A stretch of 33,000 nt of DNA, taken from the NCBI GenBank assembly GCA_017395505.1, contig JAFPUH010000002.1:1-33000 (forward strand), read 5' to 3'. How positions within the stretch are numbered: the stretch's first letter is position 1; every line of letters starts with the position of its first letter. This document shows, piece by piece, positions 22,990 to 30,944 of the stretch. This DNA is from Kiritimatiellia bacterium. GTDB taxonomy: Bacteria > Verrucomicrobiota > Kiritimatiellia > RFP12 > UBA1067. The notes beneath the pieces were generated by a model that ran no database searches, was not told the DNA's origin, and was given only the letters and a program-made list of their open reading frames with translations. The translations under genes and the position numbers were made by a program.

Positions 22990-23469
22990 GTGGCTTTCTT
23001 CGGGCGAAAGCATGGCGCGGAATCCATCGACGCCGGTATGGTGCCATGCATCGAGGGTTATGCGGCCGAAACGCGTATTGAGCTTCAAGATGCCCTTCTT
23101 CTTCCACTGGGAATCGTCGACGGACTTTATGTCGTCCTTAGTCATGCGGCGACCTTTCCATGTAAAGCCCGCCTCGTCATACCCGAAGTCGAAACGCCAT
23201 GCGCGAAATACGCCAAGCCCCACTATCAGGGAGCCGACAAGGCAAAGCGCCATGAACTGCTTCTGGCGAGGTATCGCGTTCTCGTAGACCTTTACGGCCG
23301 CTTCATGCGACGGCGGCTGGGAGTGCTCGATCTTCTCGTAAAGCGCCTCTGGCGACATCGAAGGATACGTCACATACCCGTCGTAGGCGAACCAGCACCC
23401 CATCGCGGCCAGAAGTGCCGCCACAAAAAGATGGCGTGCGGCGAATTCACGGTTGAGTTTGAGTTTCAT
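22987..23469 (-). CDS. Two-helix membrane protein of unknown function
   Basis: Protein of 160 residues with two membrane helices (about residues 13-31, LFVAALLAAMGCWFAY, and 70-90, FMALCLVGSLIVGLGVF). A loop of about 40 residues lies between them, and the C-terminal 70 residues are soluble. These read like a PH-domain-like strand set (FGYDEAGFTWKGRRMTKDDI, KGILKLNTRFGRITLDAWHH). No named family is recognised. ATG at 23469 stands 6 nt from a TGA-TATAAT box, so a leaderless message is likely. It lies just behind the RNase P RNA gene and ahead of tRNA-Thr. Confidence 0.75.
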   Translation of the reverse strand: MKLKLNREFAARHLFVAALLAAMGCWFAYDGYVTYPSMSPEALYEKIEHSQPPSHEAAVKVYENAIPRQKQFMALCLVGSLIVGLGVFRAWRFDFGYDEAGFTWKGRRMTKDDIKSVDDSQWKKKGILKLNTRFGRITLDAWHHTGVDGFRAMLSPEESH

Positions 23470-23475
23470 GCAGGT

Positions 23476-23484
23476 ATTATATCA
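23476..23484 (-). promoter_or_regulatory. Extended -10 promoter of the small membrane protein
   Basis: TGA-TATAAT on the minus strand, 6 nt before the ATG; no convincing -35 was seen. It lies directly after the 3' end of the RNase P RNA. Confidence 0.6.
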
Positions 23485-23490
23485 AATACC

Positions 23491-23847
23491 CCGAAGCGGC
23501 GCACGGCGAGTAAGCCGGATTCTGTTCTATCCGATCATTCATCTGAGCAATCAACCCGGAATCTGAGAATCGCCTTTCGGCTCTTCGCCGGACGGGCCGC
23601 CCGTCGATCCCCTATTTGATCTTGCTCCGAGGTGGGCTTGCCGTGCACGCGCCCTTCGACGCGCCGGTGGGCTCTTACCCCGCCTTTTTCACCATTACCC
23701 CTTTCGGGGCTGTCTGTTCTCTGTTGCGCTTTCCGTCGCGCGGGCTTTCCCCGCGCCCCTCGCCCATTACAGGCGAAACCTCCGCCCTGTGGAGTCCGGA
23801 CTTTCCTCCGCCTTGCGGCGGCGATCGGTCCTCCGTACGCCGCTTCG
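23491..23847 (-). ncRNA. rnpB: RNase P RNA, bacterial class A
   Basis: Catalytic RNA that trims the 5' leaders of tRNAs, about 355 nt. P1 is formed by CGAAGCGGCG at the 5' end and CGCCGCTTCG at the 3' end. Conserved landmarks in order are GAGGAAAGTCCGGACTCC (P3-P4 region), ACAGGGC, GGGTAATGGTGAAA, GGGGTAAGAGCCCACCG, GCAAGCCCACC and CAGAATCCGGCTTAC (3' half of P4). A TGA-TTTTAT box just upstream (23850-23858) may be its promoter. Ends are approximate. Confidence 0.96.
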
Positions 23848-23862
23848 GGATAAAATCAAAGA

Positions 23863-24564
23863 TCAGTCGCGATACAGGATTCGTCCGCACATCGTGCAGG
23901 CGACGAGCCCTGAATTGTGGTCGACGAGCTGCGCGACGCTCGGCGGCTGAACGAGGTGGCAGCCATCGCAGACGCCCTCGTGCGTAAGCGGCACCACGAC
24001 CGGCCAGCGCTTGGTGCGAAGACGCTCGTAGTAGAGCATGAACCTCGGGTCGCCGACGAGCTTCGCCTTCTCGGCGCGCTCCTTCTGGGCCTCTTCAAGC
24101 TCGGTCTTGACGGCGGCGATACGCTCGTCGATCTCGGCGCAGAAGGCATCGACCCCGCCCTTCTCCGCATCGTACTTGGCCTGCGCCTCGGTAACGCGCG
24201 CCTCGGCCGAGGGGAGGTCATCCATCGCCGCGATCTGGTTGTTCTCGGTCGTCTCGAGGTCGTGGCTCACGAGGTCGATCTGGACCGAATACTGCTGATA
24301 TTCCTTGTTGGACTGAAGGCCGGCCTGGGTCGTCTTGAGCTGCTGTATCTTCTCCCTGAGAGTCTTGGCGTCTTCTTCATAGCCCTTGACTCGGCGGTTC
24401 GCATATTCCTGATTGGCCTTGGCCGCCTGAAGATCGGCGCTCACGCCCGAAAGACGGGCCGTTTCAAGAGCCTTGCGGCGGGGAAGATCCTTAAGCTCAA
24501 GCTCCAGCTCGCGGATGCGTCCATCAACTTCCTGCAAATCAATAAGCGATTGAACCACGGTCAC
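23863..24564 (-). CDS. Coiled-coil C4 zinc-ribbon protein (CT398/DUF164-like)
   Basis: Protein of 233 residues. Residues about 1-170 form a long coiled-coil hairpin with heptad-rich segments (DGRIRELELELKDL, KTELEEAQKERAEKAKL). The C-terminal 55 residues hold a zinc ribbon with CDGC and CTMC pairs and end GRILYRD, as in the chlamydial CT398 type. This family is widespread and may contact nucleic acid or the transcription and secretion machinery; its role is unsettled. The start is GTG at 24564 with AAAGGAAG 6 nt upstream. It lies between tRNA-His and rnpB. Confidence 0.9.
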   Translation of the reverse strand: MTVVQSLIDLQEVDGRIRELELELKDLPRRKALETARLSGVSADLQAAKANQEYANRRVKGYEEDAKTLREKIQQLKTTQAGLQSNKEYQQYSVQIDLVSHDLETTENNQIAAMDDLPSAEARVTEAQAKYDAEKGGVDAFCAEIDERIAAVKTELEEAQKERAEKAKLVGDPRFMLYYERLRTKRWPVVVPLTHEGVCDGCHLVQPPSVAQLVDHNSGLVACTMCGRILYRD

Positions 24565-24579
24565 GGTCTACTTCCTTTC

Positions 24580-24657
24580 TGGGGCAGGAGACGGGACTCG
24601 AACCCGCAACCCACAGAATCACAATCTGTTGATCTAACCAATTGATCTACTCCCGCC
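24580..24657 (-). tRNA. tRNA-His(GUG)
   Basis: Anticodon stem-loop ACAGA-TTGTGAT-TCTGT gives anticodon GUG. The acceptor has eight pairs, GGCGGGAG with CTCCTGCC, which supplies the extra G-1:C73 pair that identifies tRNA-His. CCA is genome-encoded. Confidence 0.96.
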
Positions 24658-24666
24658 ATCTTCTGC

Positions 24667-24742
24667 TGGAGCCAGGTAAGGGACTCGAACCCCCGACCTG
24701 CTCATTACGAATGAGCCGCACTACCAACTGTGCTAACCTGGC
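24667..24742 (-). tRNA. tRNA-Thr(CGU)
   Basis: Anticodon stem-loop GCTCA-TTCGTAA-TGAGC gives anticodon CGU (reads ACG). Acceptor GCCAGGT/ACCTGGC, discriminator U, encoded CCA. It is first in a two-tRNA transcript with tRNA-His and closely resembles tRNA-Thr(UGU) nearby. Confidence 0.96.
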
Positions 24743-24758
24743 CTGTGATTGAGAGGAT

Positions 24759-24788
24759 AGTATATCAAAATGGCCCCTTGGCCGTCAA
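24759..24788 (-). promoter_or_regulatory. Promoter of the tRNA-Thr(CGU)-tRNA-His transcript
   Basis: Minus-strand -35 TTGACG (24783-24788), 18-bp spacer and extended -10 TGA-TATACT (24759-24764). It lies in the 64-bp gap after ribF. Confidence 0.7.
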
Positions 24789-24806
24789 TGGGGTATTTTG
24801 GGAAAT

Positions 24807-25643
24807 TCAACACGCCTTCAGATCGTCCGCTATCTGGCGGCGAAGCTCTTCCGGCGAGGCAAACTTGATCTCAGGGCGGATGAACGAAAGCATCTCGACT
24901 CGGACGGTGTCGCCGGGGGCAAGATCTGGCGGATCGCCGATAAAGTGCACCTCCAGCACCGGATCGGGCCACGCCTTCTCCCCGAAGGTCGGGGCTACGC
25001 CATAGTTGGCCAGTCCGCGAACGCCGCACGCCGAAACCGAATACACTCCCCTTTGAAGGCGCAGCGAAACCCCCTTTAGCCGAAGATTGACCGTCGGATA
25101 CCCAAGAGCGGCGCCCGCGCCCTTGCCCTTGAACACCTCGCCCGCCACGGACCACGGGCGGCCAAGCATGGCCGTCGCCTCGCCCAGCTCGCCTGATTCG
25201 AGCGCAGCACGGATTCGCGTGGAGGATATCCTCTCTCCGCCATGAAGCGCGTATGGCAGAACCTCGACATTGATCCCGTTCGCCCTGAGAAGCCCGGCAT
25301 CGCCGAGCCCCCCTCGTCCGAAACGCCAGTTCTCTCCGCAGTATATGACACCGTCGCGCCTCGCGTCGCCAAGGTAGCGGTCTATGAAATCCTCGGCGGG
25401 CATGTCGGCAAGCTCCCATGTGAAGTCTAGCGCAACAACCTTCCCGACGCCACAGGCTTTTATGGCCTCAAGCCTTTCCTCGGCGCCCATAAGAAGCCTT
25501 GGCGCCCTTTCGGGAGCTATCAGCGAAAGCGGATGCGCACGAAAGGTAAGTGCGGCCGAGGCGTGCCGCAGTATCTCCTGATGCCCCAGATGGACACCGT
25601 CGAAGAAGCCTACCGCAAGGCCTCGCCTAGTGGCATCACGCAT
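24807..25643 (-). CDS. ribF: Bifunctional riboflavin kinase/FMN adenylyltransferase RibF
   Basis: Makes FMN and FAD from riboflavin and ATP, 278 residues. The adenylyltransferase part opens with GFFDGVHLGHQEIL (residues about 12-25) and continues to ISSTRIRAALESG. The kinase part carries GKGAGAALGYPTVNL, the G-x-x-x-G-x-P-T-x-N motif, and LEVHFIGDPPDL. The N-terminus is shorter than usual, and the first 50 residues after the HxGH motif are compact. I start at ATG 25643 because it directly precedes the conserved core; a longer frame reaching 25943 has unrelated, Arg-rich sequence. It overlaps truB by 34 nt and ends the nusA operon. It supplies the flavin used by the flavoproteins seen elsewhere in the window. 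Confidence 0.93.
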   Translation of the reverse strand: MRDATRRGLAVGFFDGVHLGHQEILRHASAALTFRAHPLSLIAPERAPRLLMGAEERLEAIKACGVGKVVALDFTWELADMPAEDFIDRYLGDARRDGVIYCGENWRFGRGGLGDAGLLRANGINVEVLPYALHGGERISSTRIRAALESGELGEATAMLGRPWSVAGEVFKGKGAGAALGYPTVNLRLKGVSLRLQRGVYSVSACGVRGLANYGVAPTFGEKAWPDPVLEVHFIGDPPDLAPGDTVRVEMLSFIRPEIKFASPEELRRQIADDLKAC

Positions 25644-26338
25644 GATGCGAAATCCTTGATGTCGGTATCGAGCAGCTTGTCGAACGGAATCGCCGAATCG
25701 ACCGGGAACTTGCCGATCCTTACGCGGCGAAGAGACTCCAGAGCCGCCCCGCAACCGATCGCCTCGCCAAAATCGTTGACAAGCGTGCGGACGATCAGCC
25801 CCTTCGTTCCGCTGACGGAAAACGGAAGCCTCGCGCCATCGATTTCGCCGAAGGAAAGCTTGTAGACGTGGGTCATGAACGGCTTGTGCTCGCCGGTGTC
25901 GACCACCTCGTAAGCCGCCGAGCCTTCGCGCCGGACGCTGCACCAGCGGCTTTCGGTCTGGAAAATGTCGCCCTTGAACTCAGGGAGCGCAGCCGCAATC
26001 CTGCCGGACAGCTCCGCCATGACAGGCCCCAGCTCGCATGCCGCAAGCGTTTCGCCCTGAACATCGTGGGTATTCGTCTTAAGGCCAAGGCGCATGACGC
26101 CTTCGTAGGCGCGGTCGGCCCCCATCACGTCGCCGACGAACTTGTTGGCGTCGTTTATGAGCAGTATGAAGAGCCCCGAGGCTGCGGAATCGAGCGAGCC
26201 GCCATGCCCGACCTTCACGAGGTTGAACTTGCGCTTGACCGCCTTGACGACGGAAGAGAACGCAATACCCGCCGGCTTGTCCACCAGCAGGAATCCGTCC
26301 AGATCCTCAAGCATCTTAAGCTGGGTCAGATTGGCCAT
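25610..26338 (-). CDS. truB: tRNA pseudouridine-55 synthase TruB
   Basis: Converts U55 of the tRNA T-loop to pseudouridine, 242 residues. DGFLLVDKPAGIAFSS is the N-terminal motif, and GHGGSLDSAASGLF contains the catalytic Asp where most TruB proteins read GHTGTLDPLATG. Later, GLIVRTLVNDFGEAIG matches the usual R-S-L-x-x-D-x-G segment with T for S. The region normally reading Q-x-P-P is QTESRWCSVRREG, so this is a diverged member. The C-terminal PUA-like domain is missing or minimal. An alternative ATG at 26314 begins just at the core; 26338 gives a 23-nt overlap with rbfA. Neither has a clear ribosome site. Confidence 0.9.
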   Translation of the reverse strand: MANLTQLKMLEDLDGFLLVDKPAGIAFSSVVKAVKRKFNLVKVGHGGSLDSAASGLFILLINDANKFVGDVMGADRAYEGVMRLGLKTNTHDVQGETLAACELGPVMAELSGRIAAALPEFKGDIFQTESRWCSVRREGSAAYEVVDTGEHKPFMTHVYKLSFGEIDGARLPFSVSGTKGLIVRTLVNDFGEAIGCGAALESLRRVRIGKFPVDSAIPFDKLLDTDIKDFASCVMPLGEALR

Positions 26339-26678
26339 CTAGCTTGGAAAGTATCGCAAGCACCTCGTCGCCCTTCTCGAGCGAAAGGTCCAGCTGGAAC
26401 ATCAGCCTCGGCGTGAACTTGAGGCGCACCTCGCGGTTGATTATCTGCTGGAAGCGCTTGGCGTTGTGCTTGAGATGCTGCAGCGCCGTCTCCTTCAGGG
26501 CGTCGTCGCCGAAGACCGAAACCTTCACGGTCGCATCGCGCAGATCCTTGCCGCACCTTACGTCCGTTACCGTTATCAGCCCCGGCGCCACGGTATCGCC
26601 CTGCATGACGGTGAACATCGACTCCGCGATGACCCGCTTCAGCAGGGAATTTACGCGCTCTAGCCTGTCTACCGCCAT
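26316..26678 (-). CDS. rbfA: 30S ribosome-binding factor RbfA
   Basis: Cold-shock and ribosome-maturation factor that binds the 16S rRNA of immature 30S subunits, 120 residues. The KH-like fold is seen in VNSLLKRVIAESM, ITVTDVRCGKDLRDATVKVSVFG and LKFTPRLMFQLDLSLEKGDEV, in the correct order and at usual length. ATG overlaps the infB stop by one base (TGATG), with AGGAG 6 nt upstream. Confidence 0.95.
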   Translation of the reverse strand: MAVDRLERVNSLLKRVIAESMFTVMQGDTVAPGLITVTDVRCGKDLRDATVKVSVFGDDALKETALQHLKHNAKRFQQIINREVRLKFTPRLMFQLDLSLEKGDEVLAILSKLDGQSDPA

Positions 26679-29179
26679 CAGAGGCTCCTAGGCAACTCCT
26701 CGAGCAGATAGCACTCGATGATGTCGCCGACCTTGAAGTCCTCGTAGTTCGCGAAGCACACGCCGCACTCCTGCTGGCCCGAGACCTCCTTGACCTCGTC
26801 CTTGAAGTGGCGAAGCGTCTGGACCTTGCCCTCCCAGATCTGCGCCTTGTTGCGCATGATGCGGAAGTGCTCCTTCGCGACGAGCGTGCCGTCAAGCATC
26901 TGCGAACCGGCGATCTTGCCGAGCTTGCCGATGTCGTAAATCGCCTTGATCTCCGCGTGGCCCTTGACCACCTCGCGGTACTCCGGCGGCAGAAGGTCGA
27001 GCATGCAGTTCTTGACGTGGTCGATCAGTTCGTAGATGATGCGGAAGGAATTGATCCTGACGCCGTCGTGACGCGCCTGCTGCTGTACGCCCGAATCGTT
27101 GCCGATGTCGAAGCCGACGATCACGGCCTTGCCGGCCGCCGCGGACTTGACGTCAGTCAGCGAGACGTTGCCTGTGCCTGTGCCGATGACGTTGAGGCCG
27201 ACCTTCTCGGACTTGATCTGCCCGAGCGCCTCGACGATCGCCTCGAGCGAACCGCGGGTGTCGGACTTCACGATGACGTTCAGCTCGCGCTTGCCCTCGG
27301 CCGCCATGCGGCTCATGAGGGCGTCGAGCGTCGCGGCCTTCGAGCTCGAAAGCTCCTGCTCCTTGCGCTCCTGGGCGGCCTGCTCGGCCAGCGTGCGGGC
27401 GCGCTTCTCGTCCAGCATGACGCGAAACTCGGCGCCTGCCTCCGGAACGCCGGAAAGGCCGGTGCACTTGACGGGCATCGCGGGCGGGGCCTCCTTGATT
27501 CTGCGGCCGTGGTCGTCGATCAGTGCACGGACCTTGCCGAAATGCTCGCCTATCAGTATGGCGTCGCCGACCTTGAGCGTGCCGCCCGTGACGAGCAGCG
27601 TGGCGCACGGGCCGAGGCCCTGCTGCAGCTCGGACTCGATCACATAGCCGTTCGCACGGCGCTTCGGGTTGGCCATGAGCTCAAGCACCTCGGCCTGGAC
27701 AAGTATGTTCTCCAAAAGCGCGTCAACGCCCTCGCCCGTTATGCCGGACACCGGGCAGCAGATGATGTCGCCGCCCCAATCCTCAGGGGTAAGGCCCTGC
27801 TTCTGGAGCTGCTGCTTCACGCGGTCGACGTTAGCCGTGGGCTTGTCGGCCTTGGTGATCGCGACCATGATCTGAACGCCGGTCTGCCTTGCGACGCGGA
27901 TGCACTCCTCGGTCTGCGGCATGATGCCGTCGTCGGCCGCGATTATGAGAACCGCGATATCGGTGATCTGGGCGCCGCGTGCACGCATCGCGCTGAACGC
28001 CGCGTGGCCGGGCGTATCGAGGAAGGTGATCTTCTTGCCGGCGATCTCGACCTGGTAGGCGCTGATCTGCTGGGTTATGCCGCCGGCCTCGCCAGCCGCG
28101 ACATGCTCCTTGCGGATCCAGTCCATGAGCGTCGTCTTGCCGTGGTCGACGTGACCGAGGAAGGTCACGACCGGAGCGCGCGGCTTGAGGGTCTCGGGCG
28201 GATCCTCCGGTATGAGGTCGTCCGCATCGATCGCCTTGAGGACGGGCTTCGCAGCCGCCTTGTCGCGGGCATGCTCCACCACTACCTTGAAGCCGTACTT
28301 CTCCGCAACCTTCGTGGCCACGTCGGGCTCGACGCGCTGGTTTATGGAAGCCAGCACCTTGAGACCCATGAGATCGGCGATGAGGCGGTTGGGCTTGATG
28401 CCCAGCTTGGCCGCGAGATCCTTCACGACGACAGCGCCGCGCACCGAAATCTCGCGCGACTCCTCGTTGACCGAAATCCTGCCGCCCGGCTGTGCGGGCT
28501 TCGCCGCAGCCATCTGGGGCGTCTTCTTGTCGAAGCTCTTCTGCAGCTCGCGGACCTTCTTGCCCTTGCGCCCGCGCTCGTCCTCGTAGTCGTCGACCCT
28601 GATGGACGGCTTGGCGGACTTCGGAGCCTTGGGCTTCGGCGGCGGAGTTGCGGCGACGGTAATCGTTATGGACGCCGTGGGCTTCGCCTTCTGGAGCGGC
28701 TTGAACCCTGCCCCTGCGCGAAGACCGGTCTGAGTGGCGGATACCGCCGGAGCTGGAGCCTTCGGCTTTGCGAGCGGCGGAGCCATCCTGATCTGGGGCT
28801 TCTCGGCCGCCTTCTCCTGAGGCTTGGCCTCGGCCTGTTCGGCGACCGGCGCAGGAGCCGCCGGAGCAGCCGCCTTTACGACGGTGTCGACCTTCCTGCC
28901 TTCGGCTGCGTCACGCGCAGTCTTGAGGTGGCGCTCGAGCGAGGCGCGGTCGGCGTCGACGCTCTTGCGCTTGATCTCCCCTGCACGTGCACGCTTGGCC
29001 GCACGCACCTCTTCGACGTTGTTGCCGCCCATCCCTGCGACGGCTTTGCGGAGGACCTCCACATCTTCGGCCCCGAGAACGCTTATCGCGCTCGACGCGT
29101 CAAGTTCCGCGGCTTCAGCCGCCTTGAGAACCGCAGCGCTCGTGACGCCGGCCTCTTTCGCTAGTTCATATACCCTCAT
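26678..29179 (-). CDS. infB: Translation initiation factor IF-2
   Basis: GTPase that brings initiator tRNA to the 30S subunit, 833 residues. [21 protein letters not shown] is the N-terminal IF2_N domain (1-50). A low-complexity Ala-Pro-Lys linker follows (100-195), then a second IF2_N-like segment [19 protein letters not shown] (244-262). The G domain has GHVDHGKTT (342-350), DTPGH (about 388-392) and TKAD (about 442-445), where the family mostly has NKxD; Thr for Asn is a modest change. Domains II, III and the C-terminal initiator-tRNA-binding domain follow to [26 protein letters not shown] precedes the ATG, and the gene lies 19 nt after nusA. Confidence 0.98.
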   Translation of the reverse strand: MRVYELAKEAGVTSAAVLKAAEAAELDASSAISVLGAEDVEVLRKAVAGMGGNNVEEVRAAKRARAGEIKRKSVDADRASLERHLKTARDAAEGRKVDTVVKAAAPAAPAPVAEQAEAKPQEKAAEKPQIRMAPPLAKPKAPAPAVSATQTGLRAGAGFKPLQKAKPTASITITVAATPPPKPKAPKSAKPSIRVDDYEDERGRKGKKVRELQKSFDKKTPQMAAAKPAQPGGRISVNEESREISVRGAVVVKDLAAKLGIKPNRLIADLMGLKVLASINQRVEPDVATKVAEKYGFKVVVEHARDKAAAKPVLKAIDADDLIPEDPPETLKPRAPVVTFLGHVDHGKTTLMDWIRKEHVAAGEAGGITQQISAYQVEIAGKKITFLDTPGHAAFSAMRARGAQITDIAVLIIAADDGIMPQTEECIRVARQTGVQIMVAITKADKPTANVDRVKQQLQKQGLTPEDWGGDIICCPVSGITGEGVDALLENILVQAEVLELMANPKRRANGYVIESELQQGLGPCATLLVTGGTLKVGDAILIGEHFGKVRALIDDHGRRIKEAPPAMPVKCTGLSGVPEAGAEFRVMLDEKRARTLAEQAAQERKEQELSSSKAATLDALMSRMAAEGKRELNVIVKSDTRGSLEAIVEALGQIKSEKVGLNVIGTGTGNVSLTDVKSAAAGKAVIVGFDIGNDSGVQQQARHDGVRINSFRIIYELIDHVKNCMLDLLPPEYREVVKGHAEIKAIYDIGKLGKIAGSQMLDGTLVAKEHFRIMRNKAQIWEGKVQTLRHFKDEVKEVSGQQECGVCFANYEDFKVGDIIECYLLEELPRSL

Positions 29180-29198
29180 CTAAGCCCTCCGGGAAATG

Positions 29199-30488
29199 TC
29201 ACTCGGCCTCCTGCTCGGTCGCACCCGCGCCAGTCAGCTCGGCGACGGCCTGAGCCGCGGCGTAGATGCCCTTCGCCGTAACCTCGTCGAGACCGGTGGC
29301 CGCGATGAAGCTGGCTTCGTCCTCATCGACGATGCCCTCGACCGTAAGGTATCCGGCGTCTGCCATCTGGGTCGCAACAGCCGTCGAGACGCTGAACGTC
29401 TCGGCGAGCACCTTGATCGCCTCGGCCTTCTGGTCCTCGAAGCTGGCGGTCGCCATCGACTTCTTGACCTCGACATGCCAGCCGGTGAGCTTCGTCGTCA
29501 GGCGCACGTTCTGTCCGCGCTTGCCGATGGCGAGCGAATACTGGTCGGCGGCCACGACGACATGCACCGTGTTGGGCAGCACCGGATCGACCTCGATCGA
29601 CTCGAGCTTGGCCGGCGCAAGGGCACCGGCGACGTACTGGCGGATATCCTCGTTCCAGCGGACGATGTCGATCTTCTCGCCGGAAAGCTCGGAGACGATC
29701 GTCCTTACGCGGCTGCCGCGCTGGCCGACGCAGGCACCCACGGGATCGACGTTCTCGTTCGAAGTCCTGACCGCGAGCTTGGCACGGTAGCCAGGGTCGC
29801 GCGCGACGCCCATTATCTCGACCACGCCGTCGGAAATCTCGGAAACCTCAAGCCTGAAGAGCGCCTCGAGGAACTTGCCGCTCGCACGGCTAAGTATCAC
29901 GCTCGGACCCCTCGCCTCGGGATCGACCCTGAGGACGATCGCGCGGATGGGGTCGCCCACCTGGTAGTCTTCGCTGGGGATGCGCTCGCGGCTGGGCAGG
30001 ATCATCTCTGTCTTGCCGACGGTCACATACGTATCGCGGTGGGAGACGGCCGAGACGGTTCCGCTGACGATGTCGCCGACGCGATCCTTATACTCTGAGA
30101 AGGTGTTGGTGCGCTCCGCCTCGCGGATCTTCTGCATGATCATCTGGCGCGAAGTCTGCGCGGCGATTCGGCCGAGGCGCGAAGCCGGCATCTCGACCTT
30201 TATTGTGTCGCCTTCGGCCACTGGATTGCCGTGGTTGAACCTGGCGGCGCGGGCGAGCGAAATGAAGCCGGGACCGACCTCTTCGTCGGACGCAACAAGC
30301 GTGTCGTACACGTGGAGCGAAAGATCCTTGCGGTCGATCACGACCTGAAGGTCGTTCGTGACATCCTGATTGCGGCGAGCCGCCTGCTGAATGGCCTGCT
30401 CGATCGCCGTCACGACGATCTCCCGGCTGACGCCGCGCTCGCTCTCGATGTGCTGGACGACCGCCAGCAGCTGGTTGTTCATTGCCAT
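29199..30488 (-). CDS. nusA: Transcription termination/antitermination factor NusA
   Basis: RNA-polymerase-bound factor for pausing, termination and antitermination, 429 residues. Domains in order: N-terminal polymerase-binding (1-125, IESERGVSREIVVTAIEQAI), S1 (about 130-200, VGDIVSGTVSAVSHRDTYVTVG), two KH domains (RDPGYRAKLAVRTSNENVDPVGACVGQRGSR, and AIGKRGQNVRLTTKLTG) and one helical C-terminal repeat with helix-hairpin-helix character. The end AGATEQEAE is acidic. I use ATG 30488 because GGAG lies 9 nt upstream; the frame reaches 30545 without support. Normally rimP precedes nusA; it does not here. Confidence 0.97.
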   Translation of the reverse strand: MAMNNQLLAVVQHIESERGVSREIVVTAIEQAIQQAARRNQDVTNDLQVVIDRKDLSLHVYDTLVASDEEVGPGFISLARAARFNHGNPVAEGDTIKVEMPASRLGRIAAQTSRQMIMQKIREAERTNTFSEYKDRVGDIVSGTVSAVSHRDTYVTVGKTEMILPSRERIPSEDYQVGDPIRAIVLRVDPEARGPSVILSRASGKFLEALFRLEVSEISDGVVEIMGVARDPGYRAKLAVRTSNENVDPVGACVGQRGSRVRTIVSELSGEKIDIVRWNEDIRQYVAGALAPAKLESIEVDPVLPNTVHVVVAADQYSLAIGKRGQNVRLTTKLTGWHVEVKKSMATASFEDQKAEAIKVLAETFSVSTAVATQMADAGYLTVEGIVDEDEASFIAATGLDEVTAKGIYAAAQAVAELTGAGATEQEAE

Positions 30489-30566
30489 CTTCTTTCGCTC
30501 CTTACTTGTCAAAAAACAATACCCGACCCCCGGTTCGACCCCCATGGGCCGCCGAAAATCGTGTGT

Positions 30567-30596
30567 AATATATCATATTTTCCCTTATCCTGTCAA
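30567..30596 (-). promoter_or_regulatory. Promoter of the nusA-infB-rbfA-truB-ribF operon
   Basis: Minus-strand -35 TTGACA (30591-30596), 18-bp spacer and extended -10 TGA-TATATT (30567-30572). The -35 includes part of the stop codon of the upstream gene. The leader is about 70 nt. Confidence 0.78.
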
Positions 30597-30940
30597 ACGG
30601 ACACCTTTATGCGGTTGCCCGTCGCCGGCTCCATGTAAAGGCGGGTGGCCCCCCGCCGCCTGAGCACCAGCGGAACGGGATGCTCCGCGAGCCAGCGTCG
30701 CCGGAAGTCCGCGCACTTCACCCCTCGTCCGTCGATGATGAAGACGGGGTTGCCGTCCACAAGCGTTATCGCCACCTCAGAGAGCGATTCGCACTCCACA
30801 TAGACGTCCACCTCCAGCGAACGAGGCCGCTCGTCGAGCGAGGCGAAGACCTGCGCAAAGCAGTCGCGAAGGAACTCCGGCGAGGGATCGCACGGATCTA
30901 TCCTGACCGTAGCCCGCTCTGCCTTCCGCCGCCGGAACAT
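30593..30940 (-). CDS. Uncharacterised small protein
   Basis: Protein of 115 residues with no family that I recognise. It starts Arg-rich (MFRRRKAERATVRID), then has alternating strand- and helix-like segments (RSLEVDVYVECESLSEVAITLVDG, FIIDGRGVKCADF) and a basic end (LVLRRRGATRLYMEPATGNRIKVSV). It begins 4 nt after the acyl-CoA ligase stop and ends within the nusA promoter. The compact beta-rich design recalls a nucleic-acid-binding fold, but that is an impression. Its place before nusA, where rimP normally stands, does not make it RimP: the length is shorter and no RimP motif is seen. Confidence 0.65.
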   Translation of the reverse strand: MFRRRKAERATVRIDPCDPSPEFLRDCFAQVFASLDERPRSLEVDVYVECESLSEVAITLVDGNPVFIIDGRGVKCADFRRRWLAEHPVPLVLRRRGATRLYMEPATGNRIKVSV

Positions 30941-30944
30941 GGCG

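Noticed and set aside
25644-25943. 100-codon N-terminal extension of ribF
   Set aside because: The extension is Arg-rich shadow sequence of truB; RibF homology begins just after ATG 25643.
26807-29164. 785-codon plus-strand ORF opposite infB
   Set aside because: Same cause; infB is complete and conserved on the minus strand.
30593-30940. RimP identity for the protein before nusA
   Set aside because: It is too short and lacks RimP landmarks; position alone is not enough.
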